A stretch of 15,703 nucleotides of DNA from an uncultured Clostridia bacterium (GCA_910585485.1 CAJUEZ010000044.1:1-15703); one strand, 5' to 3'; positions 1 through 8,084 are shown, numbered from the stretch's first letter. Notes: a model not told the origin generated them from the letters alone. Program-made: numbers and translations.

Positions 1-1653
1 CAGAAGAATAAGAAAATCTTTTTGAGTTATTTTTTCATCAGCTTTAAATTCACCGCCTTCAAATCCGACTCTGTAATAAGCAAGTTCTCTTATATATTTT
101 TCAGCATAATGACCTGATATATCAGAATACTCTATCACATTATCATTATTTGTTACTTCCTCATTCTGATAATTCACATATTTACCGCTGAACGGATTTA
201 TGCTTACAGTATTATGAACATATACCGGAATAGCCGTCATTGCTTCGTTTGTATATTTAATCTCATACTGTATTTCATATCCGTCTTTATCGAACATGGC
301 TTTTTCCGCGTCGCTCACACTCATAACACCGTCTATAGACGGGAATACTGTATTTGTATATCCAATGCTGTAATTAGTAAGCACGTCATCCTCGTATGTT
401 ATATAAGCATTGTCTCCCTCAACGCATATTCCATTTACATATCGCTTGTAATATCCGCCATCTTCATCGTATTTATACTCGCTTGCCTTATCTCCTGCCA
501 AAGCCGCCAGCGTATCATCATTTTCGTTTTTGAAGTTTCTCTCTTTGTTAGAATTTTCGCTGTATCTGTTGTAACGCTTAATCTCGCCTGTCTTTGCGTC
601 CGCGGACAGATATATATTTGTTTTGTCGTCAGACATAGAAATTGTATAGGCATATACTTCTTTATTATACTGTTTTGAAAGATTTATATTAGTTACCTTC
701 GCAGTTTTGGGGATATCAAGAGTTTCATTATTCTTAAGCATGTTTTCCATGTCGGCTTTTGAAACAAGACCGCTCACATTGTCCAACTCTTCAATCTCCT
801 GCTCTGTAAGTCCTCTTCCTGCTGACGATCCTGAGTCCGATGCCGCTGACTTTTCAGCTAAAGCAAAATTTTCCTTTTTTAAACCGCCAATATTTTTTGA
901 AAAATCCTCAATTTCTCCCGTGAACGCGTTTATGTAATGGTTGTAATCATACTTCTGCACATATACAGGGTAGGCAATCTCATTTCCGTCATCATCAACA
1001 TATGTTCTGTAAACAAGCTTAAGTCCGAGTTTCTCACTATACGCTTTTTTTGCGTCCTCTTTACTTATAGCGTTTTCAACTGACGGATATTCTGTCGGAG
1101 CATAGTTTATATAACAATTTTCCACGCTTCCGTTTTCTCCGTCAACACTTACAGAGCCTACAGACTGATATACAGAAACACCGTTTATATAAACCTCTGT
1201 GTCAAAAGAATATCCGCTGCTGTAAAGATTTCCGTTTTCATTGTCTTCTACTCTGATTTCATAAGGGAAATCGGGATTTAACGCTTCCACAAAATCCTCC
1301 GCTATCTTCTTAGCGTCGTCCTTCGAAATCTTCGGCAGCTTAGGCTCATTGCTATATGAAGAATCATCCGCGTAACAATACGATGTAATGACACCGTTAT
1401 CATAACACTCAATATTTACATACTTGCGTTCCTCATCATCCTTACTGCACCAATTAAACCTATACTTTGTAGCGCCGTACATAGTGTTTGTCCCGCTTGA
1501 AAACTCCGAGCATTCCTCAGGAATTTCCACCCTTGCCTTTACGCTCTCTAATACAGATTTCATTTCCGTATCCGTATCCGCGGCGAATCCCGCCGGCGCG
1601 AGAATTGACGCTGCTATCGTCAGTACTGAAATTGCTGATACCAATCTTTTCAT
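1..1653 (-). CDS. Secreted YcdB/YcdC-domain protein with C-terminal SLH domain (3' end cut by window edge)
   Basis: Open frame of 551 codons from ATG at 1653 to the left edge, with no stop. The start has an AGGAGG ribosome site at 1661-1666. Residues 1-25 form a signal peptide (MKRL, hydrophobic core, cleavage near GFAA). The body holds two PepSY/YcdB-like units with recurring 'ISKxDAKK' helices (about residues 106 and 198, and a diverged one near 444), alternating with Tyr/Asp-rich beta strands and 'INxFTGEI'-type turns. Residues 509-551 match the first half of an SLH domain (YSDISGHYAEKYI, then FKADEKITQKDF), so the protein is probably anchored to the cell wall through SLH repeats that continue outside the window. 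YcdB/YcdC proteins are common in Clostridia and of unknown function; a regulatory or inhibitory PepSY role is only an inference. It is separated from the upstream operon by a terminator and has its own promoter region. Confidence 0.88.
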   Translation of the reverse strand, partial: MKRLVSAISVLTIAASILAPAGFAADTDTEMKSVLESVKARVEIPEECSEFSSGTNTMYGATKYRFNWCSKDDEERKYVNIECYDNGVITSYCYADDSSYSNEPKLPKISKDDAKKIAEDFVEALNPDFPYEIRVEDNENGNLYSSGYSFDTEVYINGVSVYQSVGSVSVDGENGSVENCYINYAPTEYPSVENAISKEDAKKAYSEKLGLKLVYRTYVDDDGNEIAYPVYVQKYDYNHYINAFTGEIEDFSKNIGGLKKENFALAEKSAASDSGSSAGRGLTEQEIEELDNVSGLVSKADMENMLKNNETLDIPKTAKVTNINLSKQYNKEVYAYTISMSDDKTNIYLSADAKTGEIKRYNRYSENSNKERNFKNENDDTLAALAGDKASEYKYDEDGGYYKRYVNGICVEGDNAYITYEDDVLTNYSIGYTNTVFPSIDGVMSVSDAEKAMFDKDGYEIQYEIKYTNEAMTAIPVYVHNTVSINPFSGKYVNYQNEEVTNNDNVIEYSDISGHYAEKYIRELAYYRVGFEGGEFKADEKITQKDFLILL

Positions 1654-1690
1654 GTTTTTTCCTCCTTAATTATGTATGGTATTTTTATCC

Positions 1691-1719
1691 TTCATATATA
1701 ATACGTTTTAAAACGTCAA
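1691..1719 (-). promoter_or_regulatory. Candidate promoter of the YcdB/SLH gene with a palindrome in the spacer
   Basis: On the minus strand TTGACG (1714-1719) is followed after 17 bp by TATGAA (1691-1696), a good -35 with a weak -10. A perfect 14-bp palindrome, ACGTTTTAAAACGT (1703-1716), overlaps the end of the -35 and the spacer, where a repressor would block RNA polymerase. The promoter call is moderate; the operator role is inference. Confidence 0.4.
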
Positions 1720-1764
1720 AATGTTGCATTAATTTCAAAAAAAATTATATTTTTTCATAAAACA

Positions 1765-1784
1765 GGGCTGCTAATTAGCAGCCC
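1765..1784 (-). terminator. Rho-independent terminator of the aldolase-lemA-tpm operon
   Basis: The perfect palindrome GGGCTGCTAATTAGCAGCCC lies 8 bp beyond the stop of the TPM gene. In minus-strand reading it is followed by TGTTTTATG and, slightly further on, a long T-run, consistent with intrinsic termination. The T-tract directly after the stem is short, so some read-through into the YcdB/SLH gene is possible. Confidence 0.7.
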
Positions 1785-1792
1785 ATACAATT

Positions 1793-2512
1793 TTAAAATT
1801 TACCGCTCGCTCCGCCGCCGCCAAAGCTGCCGCCGCCTCCGGAAAATCCGCCGCCGAATCCGCCGAATCCACCGAAGCTGCCTGGGCCATAACCTCTGTA
1901 ATATCCTCCGCGTCTGTAATGACCTCCGCCGCGTCTGCTTGCAATAATCCATAATGCTATAATAAGAACCGCGGTAAACAATGTAACCGCAACGTTACCC
2001 TCATTTGCAGGCTTTTCAAGTTCGCCTATGACCGAGTCATAAATCTGTTTTATTCCGCCGCTGTAATCTCCCGAAGACAACGCGCTGCTCGCATTTCTTA
2101 TAAACCTTCCGCACTTTCCGTCATTGAGCACGCCTTCAAGTCCGTATCCGACTTCAATGCGTATATCACGGCTATCCATAACAAGCAGTATAAGAACTCC
2201 GTTATTATCTTTATCGCCGCCTATTCCCCATTTACGGGCAGTATCTATCGAAAACTCCTCCAAAGACGTTTCTCCGATTGATTTCATCGTCAAAACAGCC
2301 ACCTGTGGTCCTCCGTCCGCACTGTATGCTTTGCTCTTTTCAAAAATATAGTTTTCGGTCTCTTTATCAAGAACATTCGCATAATCATTGACATACAGTC
2401 TCTCCGTAGGCTCCGGAATGTCAGTTTTCGCATATGCGCATATGGAGAATATCATCATGAAAACAGCAGTCAAAACGGCAGCGTGTCTTATTACCCTATT
2501 ATTCATATTCAT
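1793..2512 (-). CDS. TPM-domain membrane protein, YgcG family
   Basis: A 239-residue protein. Residues 1-28 form a signal peptide ending at CAYA. Residues about 38-165 form a TPM domain (YVNDYANVLDKETENYIF, then ARKWGIGGDKDNNGVLILL and VGYGLEGVLND). A membrane segment spans about 172-192, and the tail (195-239) is rich in Gly/Phe/Ser and ends GGGGASGKF, the hallmark of the YgcG group. The TPM domain should face outside. The family includes thylakoid TLP18.3 and is suggested to act in membrane-protein quality control or as a phosphatase, but the bacterial role is unsettled. I chose ATG at 2512, which overlaps the lemA stop codon by one base (TGATG), so translation is probably coupled; the TTG one codon earlier is less likely. 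Partner of lemA, as in many bacteria. Confidence 0.9.
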   Translation of the reverse strand: MNMNNRVIRHAAVLTAVFMMIFSICAYAKTDIPEPTERLYVNDYANVLDKETENYIFEKSKAYSADGGPQVAVLTMKSIGETSLEEFSIDTARKWGIGGDKDNNGVLILLVMDSRDIRIEVGYGLEGVLNDGKCGRFIRNASSALSSGDYSGGIKQIYDSVIGELEKPANEGNVAVTLFTAVLIIALWIIASRRGGGHYRRGGYYRGYGPGSFGGFGGFGGGFSGGGGSFGGGGASGKF

Positions 2513-3075
2513 CAAAAATTCACGTCGGGTACAGACTGCGCGTTCTCATCAGCCGCAAACAATTCTTTCTTTTCAAAACCGAGCATATTTGCAAATATAT
2601 TCGTCGGGAAAGATCTGATTTTTACATTGTATTTCTGAACTGTCTGATTATAATCTCTTCTGGCTGTGCCTACACGGTTTTCCGTTCCCGCCAGTTCATC
2701 CTGAAGATTCAAGAAATTTTCGTTAGACTTTAACTCCGGGTAACTTTCGGAAATGGCAAGCAATCGGCTCAGAGCAGAATTCATCTCGCCCTCCGCGGCA
2801 TTCATCTCATCAACAGTAGCCGCTCCGGCAAGCTTTGCTCGAGCATTTGAAACCTCTGCAAACACCTCTGTTTCATGCGCTGCGTAGCCTTTCACCGTGT
2901 TTACAAGATTAGGAATCAAATCGCTGCGGCGCTGAAGCTGAACCTGTACATCAGCAAAAGCCGTATCCGTGGATTCTTCCAATTTTATAAGTCCGTTATA
3001 TCCGCTTACCAGCCATATCGCAATGATAACAATAACAGCCACTATCGCGACAGGAACAATATTTTTCTTTTTCAT
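2512..3075 (-). CDS. lemA: LemA family protein
   Basis: A 187-residue protein of normal LemA length. Residues 6-24 form one N-terminal membrane helix with a very short leading end; the rest is a helical domain carrying the family signature QRRSDLIPNLV at 48-58, followed by VKGYAAHE. LemA proteins are membrane-anchored helical bundles of unclear function, often encoded next to TPM/YgcG proteins or the HtpX protease. The start ATG has GGAGGTG four bases upstream. The gene begins 18 bp after the class II aldolase stop and its stop overlaps the TPM start, so all three are probably one transcript. Confidence 0.95.
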   Translation of the reverse strand: MKKKNIVPVAIVAVIVIIAIWLVSGYNGLIKLEESTDTAFADVQVQLQRRSDLIPNLVNTVKGYAAHETEVFAEVSNARAKLAGAATVDEMNAAEGEMNSALSRLLAISESYPELKSNENFLNLQDELAGTENRVGTARRDYNQTVQKYNVKIRSFPTNIFANMLGFEKKELFAADENAQSVPDVNF

Positions 3076-3093
3076 AATACACCTCCGATTGAC

Positions 3094-4386
3094 TTACTTT
3101 ACAAGATTAAACGCTTCTTCAATATCATTAATTTCTTCATCGTTTATCGCAACAACCTCACCAATGTCTTTTGCGGCAATAATAGCTTTCGCGCTGTATT
3201 CCGCGACTTCAAGACGGTCAAACGCATTTAAAAGACCGCTTCCCGTTACAATAACGCAATCATTATTAATTATCGCTATAGGGGTGTTTTCCTTAAACAC
3301 AGCAGCAGTTTCTTTTGGCTTCATATAGTTTGAACCAAATTCAAGCTTTGGTATCTTGCGCATGAGAATATAACTCTCAGGTATAGTTCTTGAATCAAGA
3401 GTTTCCTCCGTTACCGCAAATGCCATTATACATGGAGGATGCGCTATTATAATGGAATTTACATGAGGGTGCTGTTTATATATTTCTCTGTGCAGTTCCA
3501 CGCTTCTTGACGGATTTTTACCTAATTCCTTTAAGTCGCCGCTGATTTTCACAATATCTTCAGGTTCAAGGTATTTTCTGTCTGACAGAGCCGGTGTAAT
3601 AATAAAACTTTCATCGTCTATTCTCTGCGAGAAAGTACCTTGCGTGCTTGTGAACAGCTGCTGATTATACGCTCTTTTTATCAGTTTACATATCTCGCGT
3701 CTTGCCTCTTTTTCTTCGCTGCTGATATTGTGAGCGACAAACTCATCCATAGACACATTCTGACGTGACTTATACCAATCTATCTGCTCAGGTGTAAGAG
3801 GCTTTGGTGTACCGATATTATTCGCGTCGATTTCAAGTCTCGCGCTGAAATCAAGCGTCTCAAAAGACTTGAACGCGTCAAACATAGTCTTCGCGCCTAT
3901 AACAACACCATGATTTTCCAAAATTACAGTGTTGAATCCCTTTGCAAACTCTTCACTTATTTTATCTCCCAAGTCACTGCTGCCCGGAAGACTGTATTTT
4001 GCCATTCCAATCTCTCCGCAGGAGAATTTAACGTTAGGTATAAGACTCGTATTCGGCAGTTTTCTGACAATAGAAAAAGCGACAAGAGCCGGTGGATGCG
4101 CATGCAAAACAGCTTTCAAGTCGGGACGGCTTTTGTAAATATGCTGATGGAACGGATACTCACTTGACGGCTTATGATTACCTATTATCGTTCCGTCAGG
4201 CTTTATGCGCACCATATCGTTACGGGTAAGACTTCCCTTGTCTATAGAACCGGGTGTTATCCATATATCACCGTTATCATCAAGTATAGACAGGTTTCCT
4301 CCCGATGTGGTAGTCATTCCGTAGCCATATATTCGCTCCATAAACATTACAAGCTGGTCTGCGGGATGCAGCATTTCTAAATTCAT
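3094..4386 (-). CDS. Two-domain class II aldolase/adducin protein, second domain degenerate
   Basis: A 430-residue protein, about twice the usual ~210-residue family length, because it carries two tandem class II aldolase/adducin domains. Domain 1 (about 5-190) has the expected catalytic Glu (E76 in SSEYPFH) and three zinc-binding His (H95 and H97 in LHAHPP, H159 in ENHG), as in L-fuculose-phosphate and L-ribulose-phosphate family enzymes. Domain 2 (about 228-405) aligns collinearly but carries S295, I314 and D376 at three of these four positions, keeping only H316, so it is unlikely to bind zinc. Substrate unknown; a sugar-phosphate aldolase or epimerase is the family expectation. The start ATG has AAGGGGAG upstream. 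First gene of an operon with lemA and the TPM gene, an unusual partnership with no obvious metabolic link. Confidence 0.88.
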   Translation of the reverse strand: MNLEMLHPADQLVMFMERIYGYGMTTTSGGNLSILDDNGDIWITPGSIDKGSLTRNDMVRIKPDGTIIGNHKPSSEYPFHQHIYKSRPDLKAVLHAHPPALVAFSIVRKLPNTSLIPNVKFSCGEIGMAKYSLPGSSDLGDKISEEFAKGFNTVILENHGVVIGAKTMFDAFKSFETLDFSARLEIDANNIGTPKPLTPEQIDWYKSRQNVSMDEFVAHNISSEEKEARREICKLIKRAYNQQLFTSTQGTFSQRIDDESFIITPALSDRKYLEPEDIVKISGDLKELGKNPSRSVELHREIYKQHPHVNSIIIAHPPCIMAFAVTEETLDSRTIPESYILMRKIPKLEFGSNYMKPKETAAVFKENTPIAIINNDCVIVTGSGLLNAFDRLEVAEYSAKAIIAAKDIGEVVAINDEEINDIEEAFNLVK

Positions 4387-4420
4387 TAAAATCTCCCCTT
4401 TCTCAGGTTACTTATTGTTA

Positions 4421-4441
4421 GAATAAAAATAGTTCTTATTC
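4421..4441 (-). promoter_or_regulatory. Inverted repeat in the leader of the aldolase operon (possible operator)
   Basis: GAATAA and TTATTC are separated by 9 bp and lie roughly 12-32 bases downstream of the predicted transcription start. The position suits a repressor site, but a six-base AT-rich repeat can occur by chance. Confidence 0.25.
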
Positions 4442-4459
4442 AGCGTTTTTCACAATTAC

Positions 4460-4488
4460 ATTGTATCGCAACAGTATTAATTTGTCAA
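4460..4488 (-). promoter_or_regulatory. Strong sigma-A promoter of the aldolase-lemA-tpm operon
   Basis: On the minus strand a perfect TTGACA (4483-4488) is followed by a 17-bp spacer and TACAAT (4460-4465), five of six consensus bases. It lies about 70 bp upstream of the aldolase ATG and downstream of the ftsZ terminator, so the operon should be expressed independently of ftsZ. Confidence 0.82.
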
Positions 4489-4514
4489 TATAGTTATTCA
4501 TTTATACAAGAAAA

Positions 4515-4541
4515 CAGACCGCCGAAAATTTCAGCGGTCTG
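4515..4541 (-). terminator. Rho-independent terminator of ftsZ
   Basis: Starting 12 bp past the ftsZ stop, the minus strand reads CAGACCGCTGAAA / TTTTCGGCGGTCTG, a GC-rich hairpin with a G-T pair in the stem, followed immediately by TTTTCTTGT. A standard intrinsic terminator that ends the division cluster. Confidence 0.88.
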
Positions 4542-4553
4542 TCAATATTCCCT

Positions 4554-5720
4554 TTATCTGCCCGGTTTAAAGAAATCCGGAACATCTATGTTACCCATAC
4601 CGGGTTTAAGTTTTCTGTTGAAGATTGAACTTTCGTCCAAATCAGAAACAGATGATGTATAAGATGGAGTTTTTCTGTCTGAACCGCTTCCGCCAGCAAA
4701 CTTAGGAGTAATTCTCTTAAGCTCGCTGCCATTATCCTTGCCTCTCTTTACAGAACCGTCAAGACCGGTTGCAATAAGAGTAACCTTAATCTCATCCTTA
4801 AGATGATCATCCATAGCTGTTCCAACGATAATGTTAGCTTCCTCGCTTACCATATCACGGACAATGCTTGAAACCTCGCCCATATCAACAAGCGAGAACT
4901 CACTTCCGCCTGTGATATTAAGAAGCACATTTTCAGCGCCCTCAATGCTTGTCTCAAGAAGCGGACTTTCAATAGCCGCGCGAACCGCGTCTGATGCCGC
5001 GTTCTCTCCTTTACCTATACCTATACCCATGTGAGCAACACCGCTGTCCTTCATTATTGTTCTTACATCCGCAAAGTCACAGTTCATGATGCCACGCTGA
5101 GTGATTACCTCAATGATTCCCTGAACACCCTGACGAAGCACATCATCGGCAAGTTTGAAGGAATCCTTTATAGTAACCTTCTTATCCGCAATCTTTAACA
5201 GCAAATCATTTGGAATAGTAACAATAGCGTCAACCTTTTCCGCAAGATTTTTTATTCCCTCCTCAGCGTTTCTCATTCTCTGAGGTCCTTCAAAGAAGAA
5301 TGGCTTTGTCACAACCGCAACAGTAAGCACTCCCAGAGATTTTGCCGCTTCCGCGATTATAGGAGCAGCGCCTGTACCGGTTCCGCCTCCCATACCTGCT
5401 GTTACAAATACCATTTCCGTATCTTTAACAAGATTCTTGATTTCATCCTTAGTCTCTTCCGCCGCCTGTCTTCCGATTTCAGGCTTTGCACCCGCGCCGA
5501 GTCCATTTGTAAGTTTTGCTCCGATTTGAAGCACTGTTGGGGCCTTTACGTTCGCAAGCTGCTGTGCATCCGTATTCACGCAAATAAATTCCGCCTTTGT
5601 GACACCGGCCTCTATCATACGGTCTACAGCATTATTGCCGCCGCCGCCAACACCGATGACTTTGATTCTAGCACCATCTATGGTAGTGTTTTCTTCCAAA
5701 CTAATAGGCATAGCACTCAT
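4554..5720 (-). CDS. ftsZ: Cell division GTPase FtsZ
   Basis: A 388-residue tubulin-like GTPase that polymerises into the Z ring at mid-cell. Visible signatures are the nucleotide-binding VIGVGGGGNNAVDRM (21-35), the tubulin signature GGGTGTG (111-117), and the T7 synergy loop NCDFADVR (213-220) with catalytic Asp 215 and 218. A low-complexity Ser/Asp-rich linker follows from about 325, ending in the conserved C-terminal peptide IDVPDFFKP (378-386), which in this family binds FtsA, SepF or similar tethers. The C-terminal peptide ends in FKPGR rather than the more common arginine-rich end. The start ATG has AAGGAGG about 8 bases upstream. It lies downstream of ftsQ with a 180-bp gap holding its own promoter and no terminator, so it is probably transcribed both from that promoter and by read-through. 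Confidence 0.99.
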   Translation of the reverse strand: MSAMPISLEENTTIDGARIKVIGVGGGGNNAVDRMIEAGVTKAEFICVNTDAQQLANVKAPTVLQIGAKLTNGLGAGAKPEIGRQAAEETKDEIKNLVKDTEMVFVTAGMGGGTGTGAAPIIAEAAKSLGVLTVAVVTKPFFFEGPQRMRNAEEGIKNLAEKVDAIVTIPNDLLLKIADKKVTIKDSFKLADDVLRQGVQGIIEVITQRGIMNCDFADVRTIMKDSGVAHMGIGIGKGENAASDAVRAAIESPLLETSIEGAENVLLNITGGSEFSLVDMGEVSSIVRDMVSEEANIIVGTAMDDHLKDEIKVTLIATGLDGSVKRGKDNGSELKRITPKFAGGSGSDRKTPSYTSSVSDLDESSIFNRKLKPGMGNIDVPDFFKPGR

Positions 5721-5782
5721 CTAATTATCCTCCTTCGTAGTTTATCCCGCACGAAACGACGGGAAATCTCCACATATATATT

Positions 5783-5811
5783 ATTTTACTATGTTTTTTT
5801 AACATATTCAA
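5783..5811 (-). promoter_or_regulatory. Promoter of ftsZ
   Basis: On the minus strand TTGAAT (5806-5811), a 17-bp spacer and TAAAAT (5783-5788). The surrounding 100 bp is extremely AT-rich. The spacer contains ATGTT-N5-AACAT (5791-5805), a short inverted repeat. The leader to the ATG is about 55 bases. Confidence 0.65.
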
Positions 5812-5900
5812 TAGTTTTTTTCAACAAATTTTCACTAAAGGCAAATAATATTCAACAATATTATCCAGTTTTTTCGCTCTTTTTTTGTGCAATTTTAAAA

Positions 5901-6818
5901 TCACGGTGTATACTCGGCATATCCGGGAACCGTTAAATCCATTGTGCCATGCGCATTTTCGTCTATCTCGTTATGATATACGCTTTCCCGAAGCAGTCTG
6001 ATTTTACGCTCCAATCCAAGTTGTGTGCCGCATATAACGTTTAGCCTGTAATCATAATTTAAAACTATGTTAGTTACATCTCGGACATTTATTTCAATAA
6101 CCTTGTCCAAAATTCCGGTACTTTCAAGAGTTCTTAAAATAGTCCGCACAGCTTCCTTCTTTTCAGTCTCGTCACTCTTAATTTCTTTTCCCGACTGACT
6201 ATCTGATATATTTAACCCTGTTACCACCGGGACATGTGTAATCATATTTCCATCATCGGTAAGCGCGGTAAGCTGTGAATTGACCAAAATACTCGCGCCG
6301 TCAGTTTTTATCATACCCGCCGGAACATATTCCGCAACCGTTACCTTTACAGACGGAGGAAACATTTTTTTCTGCACATCCACCTTGTCTATAAGCGGAA
6401 TACTCTTTAATGTCTTGCGTATTTTACCTTTGCCCGTTCTGAAAAGATTTTCTCCGATAAGCGGCTTTAATTTCTCCTCAAACTGTTCCGCCGACACAAG
6501 CGCGTTACCCTCCACAGACACCTGACGTATATTAAAAATCGGTGTCATAAACATCAGTATCAGAACGAACACCGCCGCCATAATTAACGCAAGCAAGGCG
6601 CGGCGCCTTTGCTTTTTCAAGCGCCGCTGCTTCTGTCTTTTCTGATACCTGACTTTCTTTGCCAAATTTGAGGAACGTCTTTTTTCTGTGTTGACATTGC
6701 CGCGTTTTTCATTTTCAAGCCTTTTTTCAAGACTGTTCCGGTCATATTCGGTTGTAGTCTTTGTAACTCTTCTTCCGCCTGTCTTTACCAGGTGTATGTT
6801 ACCTCGTTTTTCATCCAT
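5901..6818 (-). CDS. ftsQ: Cell division protein FtsQ/DivIB
   Basis: A 305-residue bitopic membrane protein. Residues 1-73 form a long, strongly basic cytoplasmic tail (Lys/Arg-rich, especially 53-73). One membrane helix spans 74-94. An extracellular POTRA domain (about 96-165) starts NIRQVSVEGNALVSAEQF and includes SIPLIDKVDVQKKMFPPSVKV, the classic FtsQ/DivIB pattern, followed by the beta domain up to the C-terminus. DivIB/FtsQ joins FtsL and FtsB (DivIC) to activate septal peptidoglycan synthesis. It starts 15 bp after the murA stop, with CAGGGTGAT as the ribosome site, so it is co-transcribed with murA. No terminator is visible between it and ftsZ. Low sequence conservation is normal for this family; topology and gene context make the call firm. 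Confidence 0.93.
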   Translation of the reverse strand: MDEKRGNIHLVKTGGRRVTKTTTEYDRNSLEKRLENEKRGNVNTEKRRSSNLAKKVRYQKRQKQRRLKKQRRRALLALIMAAVFVLILMFMTPIFNIRQVSVEGNALVSAEQFEEKLKPLIGENLFRTGKGKIRKTLKSIPLIDKVDVQKKMFPPSVKVTVAEYVPAGMIKTDGASILVNSQLTALTDDGNMITHVPVVTGLNISDSQSGKEIKSDETEKKEAVRTILRTLESTGILDKVIEINVRDVTNIVLNYDYRLNVICGTQLGLERKIRLLRESVYHNEIDENAHGTMDLTVPGYAEYTP

Positions 6819-6833
6819 TCTATCACCCTGAAT

Positions 6834-8084
6834 TTATTCGCGTCTTATCTTAGCCCCGCAGCTTTGAAGATACTTTTCTATATTTTCATAGCCACGATCA
6901 ATAAAATCAACTCCGCTCACAGATGTTGTTCCGTTTGCAGCAAGCGCCGCTATAACAAGCGCTGCTCCGCCGCGAAGTTCCCGCGCTACAACATTTGCGC
7001 CCTGAAGTTCTCTCACTCCCCTAACCACAGCACTTCTTCCTTCTACTTTTATATCCGCGCCCATTCTTGTAAGTTCGTCAACATGCTGAAACCTGTTTTC
7101 AAATATGTTTTCTATAAATACGCTTGTGCCTCTCGCCATTGACGCAAGCGCCATAAACGGCGACTGAATATCCGTCGGAAATCCGGGATAAGGCATAGTT
7201 CGTATTGTATGTACGCTTCTTAATGTCTTGGGAGCGGTCTGAATTATCCTGCTGTTTTCACATCTTATCTTTGCTCCCATTTCCTCAAGCACATGCAGCA
7301 TTGCGCCCATATCATACGGATTTACGCTGTTAAGACATATTTCGCCGCCGGTTATCGCCGAGGCGGCAAGATATGTGGCGGCGACTATTCTGTCGGGCAT
7401 TATCGTATACTCTGCTCCATTTAGTTTTTCAACTCCATGTATAGTTATTACACTGCCGCCCGCTCCGTATACCCTAGCGCCCATGCTATTTAGAAAATTG
7501 CTCAAATCCACTATTTCAGGCTCGCGCGCCGCGTTCGAAACAGTCGTTATTCCATCAGCGCACACCGCTGCAAGCATCACATTTTCTGTCGCTCCAACAC
7601 TCGGAAAATCGAGATGAATATTCCCTCCGCGTATCTTTTCCGCTTTACAATTTATGTACCCATGCTCTTCCTGTATGCTTACACCCATTTCTTTCAGAGC
7701 CTTCAAGTGCAAATCAATAGGTCTGAGTCCTATCGGGCATCCGCCCGGCATACTTACAACCGCGCGTTTACAGCGTGAAATAATCGCTCCGAGAAATATT
7801 ATTGATGACCGCATCTCACGCATAAGATCCTCGCAAATTTCACAGTCACACATTCCTCTTGTGTCAACCGTCACAACATTTTCCTCTCGCCTGACAATGC
7901 ACCCCAGTCTTTCAAGAACAAGATCCGTTTTATCCACATCCCGAAGAGAGGGACAATTTTTTATAACACTTACGCCGTCAGCCATCACCGTTGCCGCAAG
8001 GATTGGAAGCACAGCATTTTTTGCGCCCTGCACGCGTATTTCACCGCTGATTCTTTCGCCGCCGTCTATAATAAGTTTGCCCAC
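6834..8084 (-). CDS. murA: UDP-N-acetylglucosamine 1-carboxyvinyltransferase MurA
   Basis: Catalyses the first committed step of peptidoglycan synthesis, transferring enolpyruvate from PEP to UDP-GlcNAc in the cytoplasm; target of fosfomycin. Signatures are GAKNAVLPILAA with the Lys22-Asn23 pair, the catalytic-loop cysteine in MPGGCPIGLRPIDLH (Cys116 here, Cys115 in E. coli), and PGFPTDIQSPFMALAS near residue 300. The cysteine is present, so no Cys-to-Asp fosfomycin-resistance change. I chose GTG at 8084 (416 residues, beginning MGKLIIDGG): GAGGTG lies six bases upstream, and the numbering of Lys22-Asn23 then matches the family. The alternative GTG at 8093 adds three residues but overlaps its own ribosome site. 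First gene of the murA-ftsQ transcript. Confidence 0.97.
   Translation of the reverse strand: MGKLIIDGGERISGEIRVQGAKNAVLPILAATVMADGVSVIKNCPSLRDVDKTDLVLERLGCIVRREENVVTVDTRGMCDCEICEDLMREMRSSIIFLGAIISRCKRAVVSMPGGCPIGLRPIDLHLKALKEMGVSIQEEHGYINCKAEKIRGGNIHLDFPSVGATENVMLAAVCADGITTVSNAAREPEIVDLSNFLNSMGARVYGAGGSVITIHGVEKLNGAEYTIMPDRIVAATYLAASAITGGEICLNSVNPYDMGAMLHVLEEMGAKIRCENSRIIQTAPKTLRSVHTIRTMPYPGFPTDIQSPFMALASMARGTSVFIENIFENRFQHVDELTRMGADIKVEGRSAVVRGVRELQGANVVARELRGGAALVIAALAANGTTSVSGVDFIDRGYENIEKYLQSCGAKIRRE

Noticed and set aside
214..678. Plus-strand open frame of 154 codons
   Set aside because: It runs antisense to the YcdB/SLH gene, has no credible ribosome site and an unusual Cys/Phe/Ile-rich composition typical of shadow frames.
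2513..2515. TTG as start of the TPM protein
   Set aside because: ATG in the next codon overlaps the lemA stop as TGATG, a standard coupled arrangement, so TTG is unnecessary.
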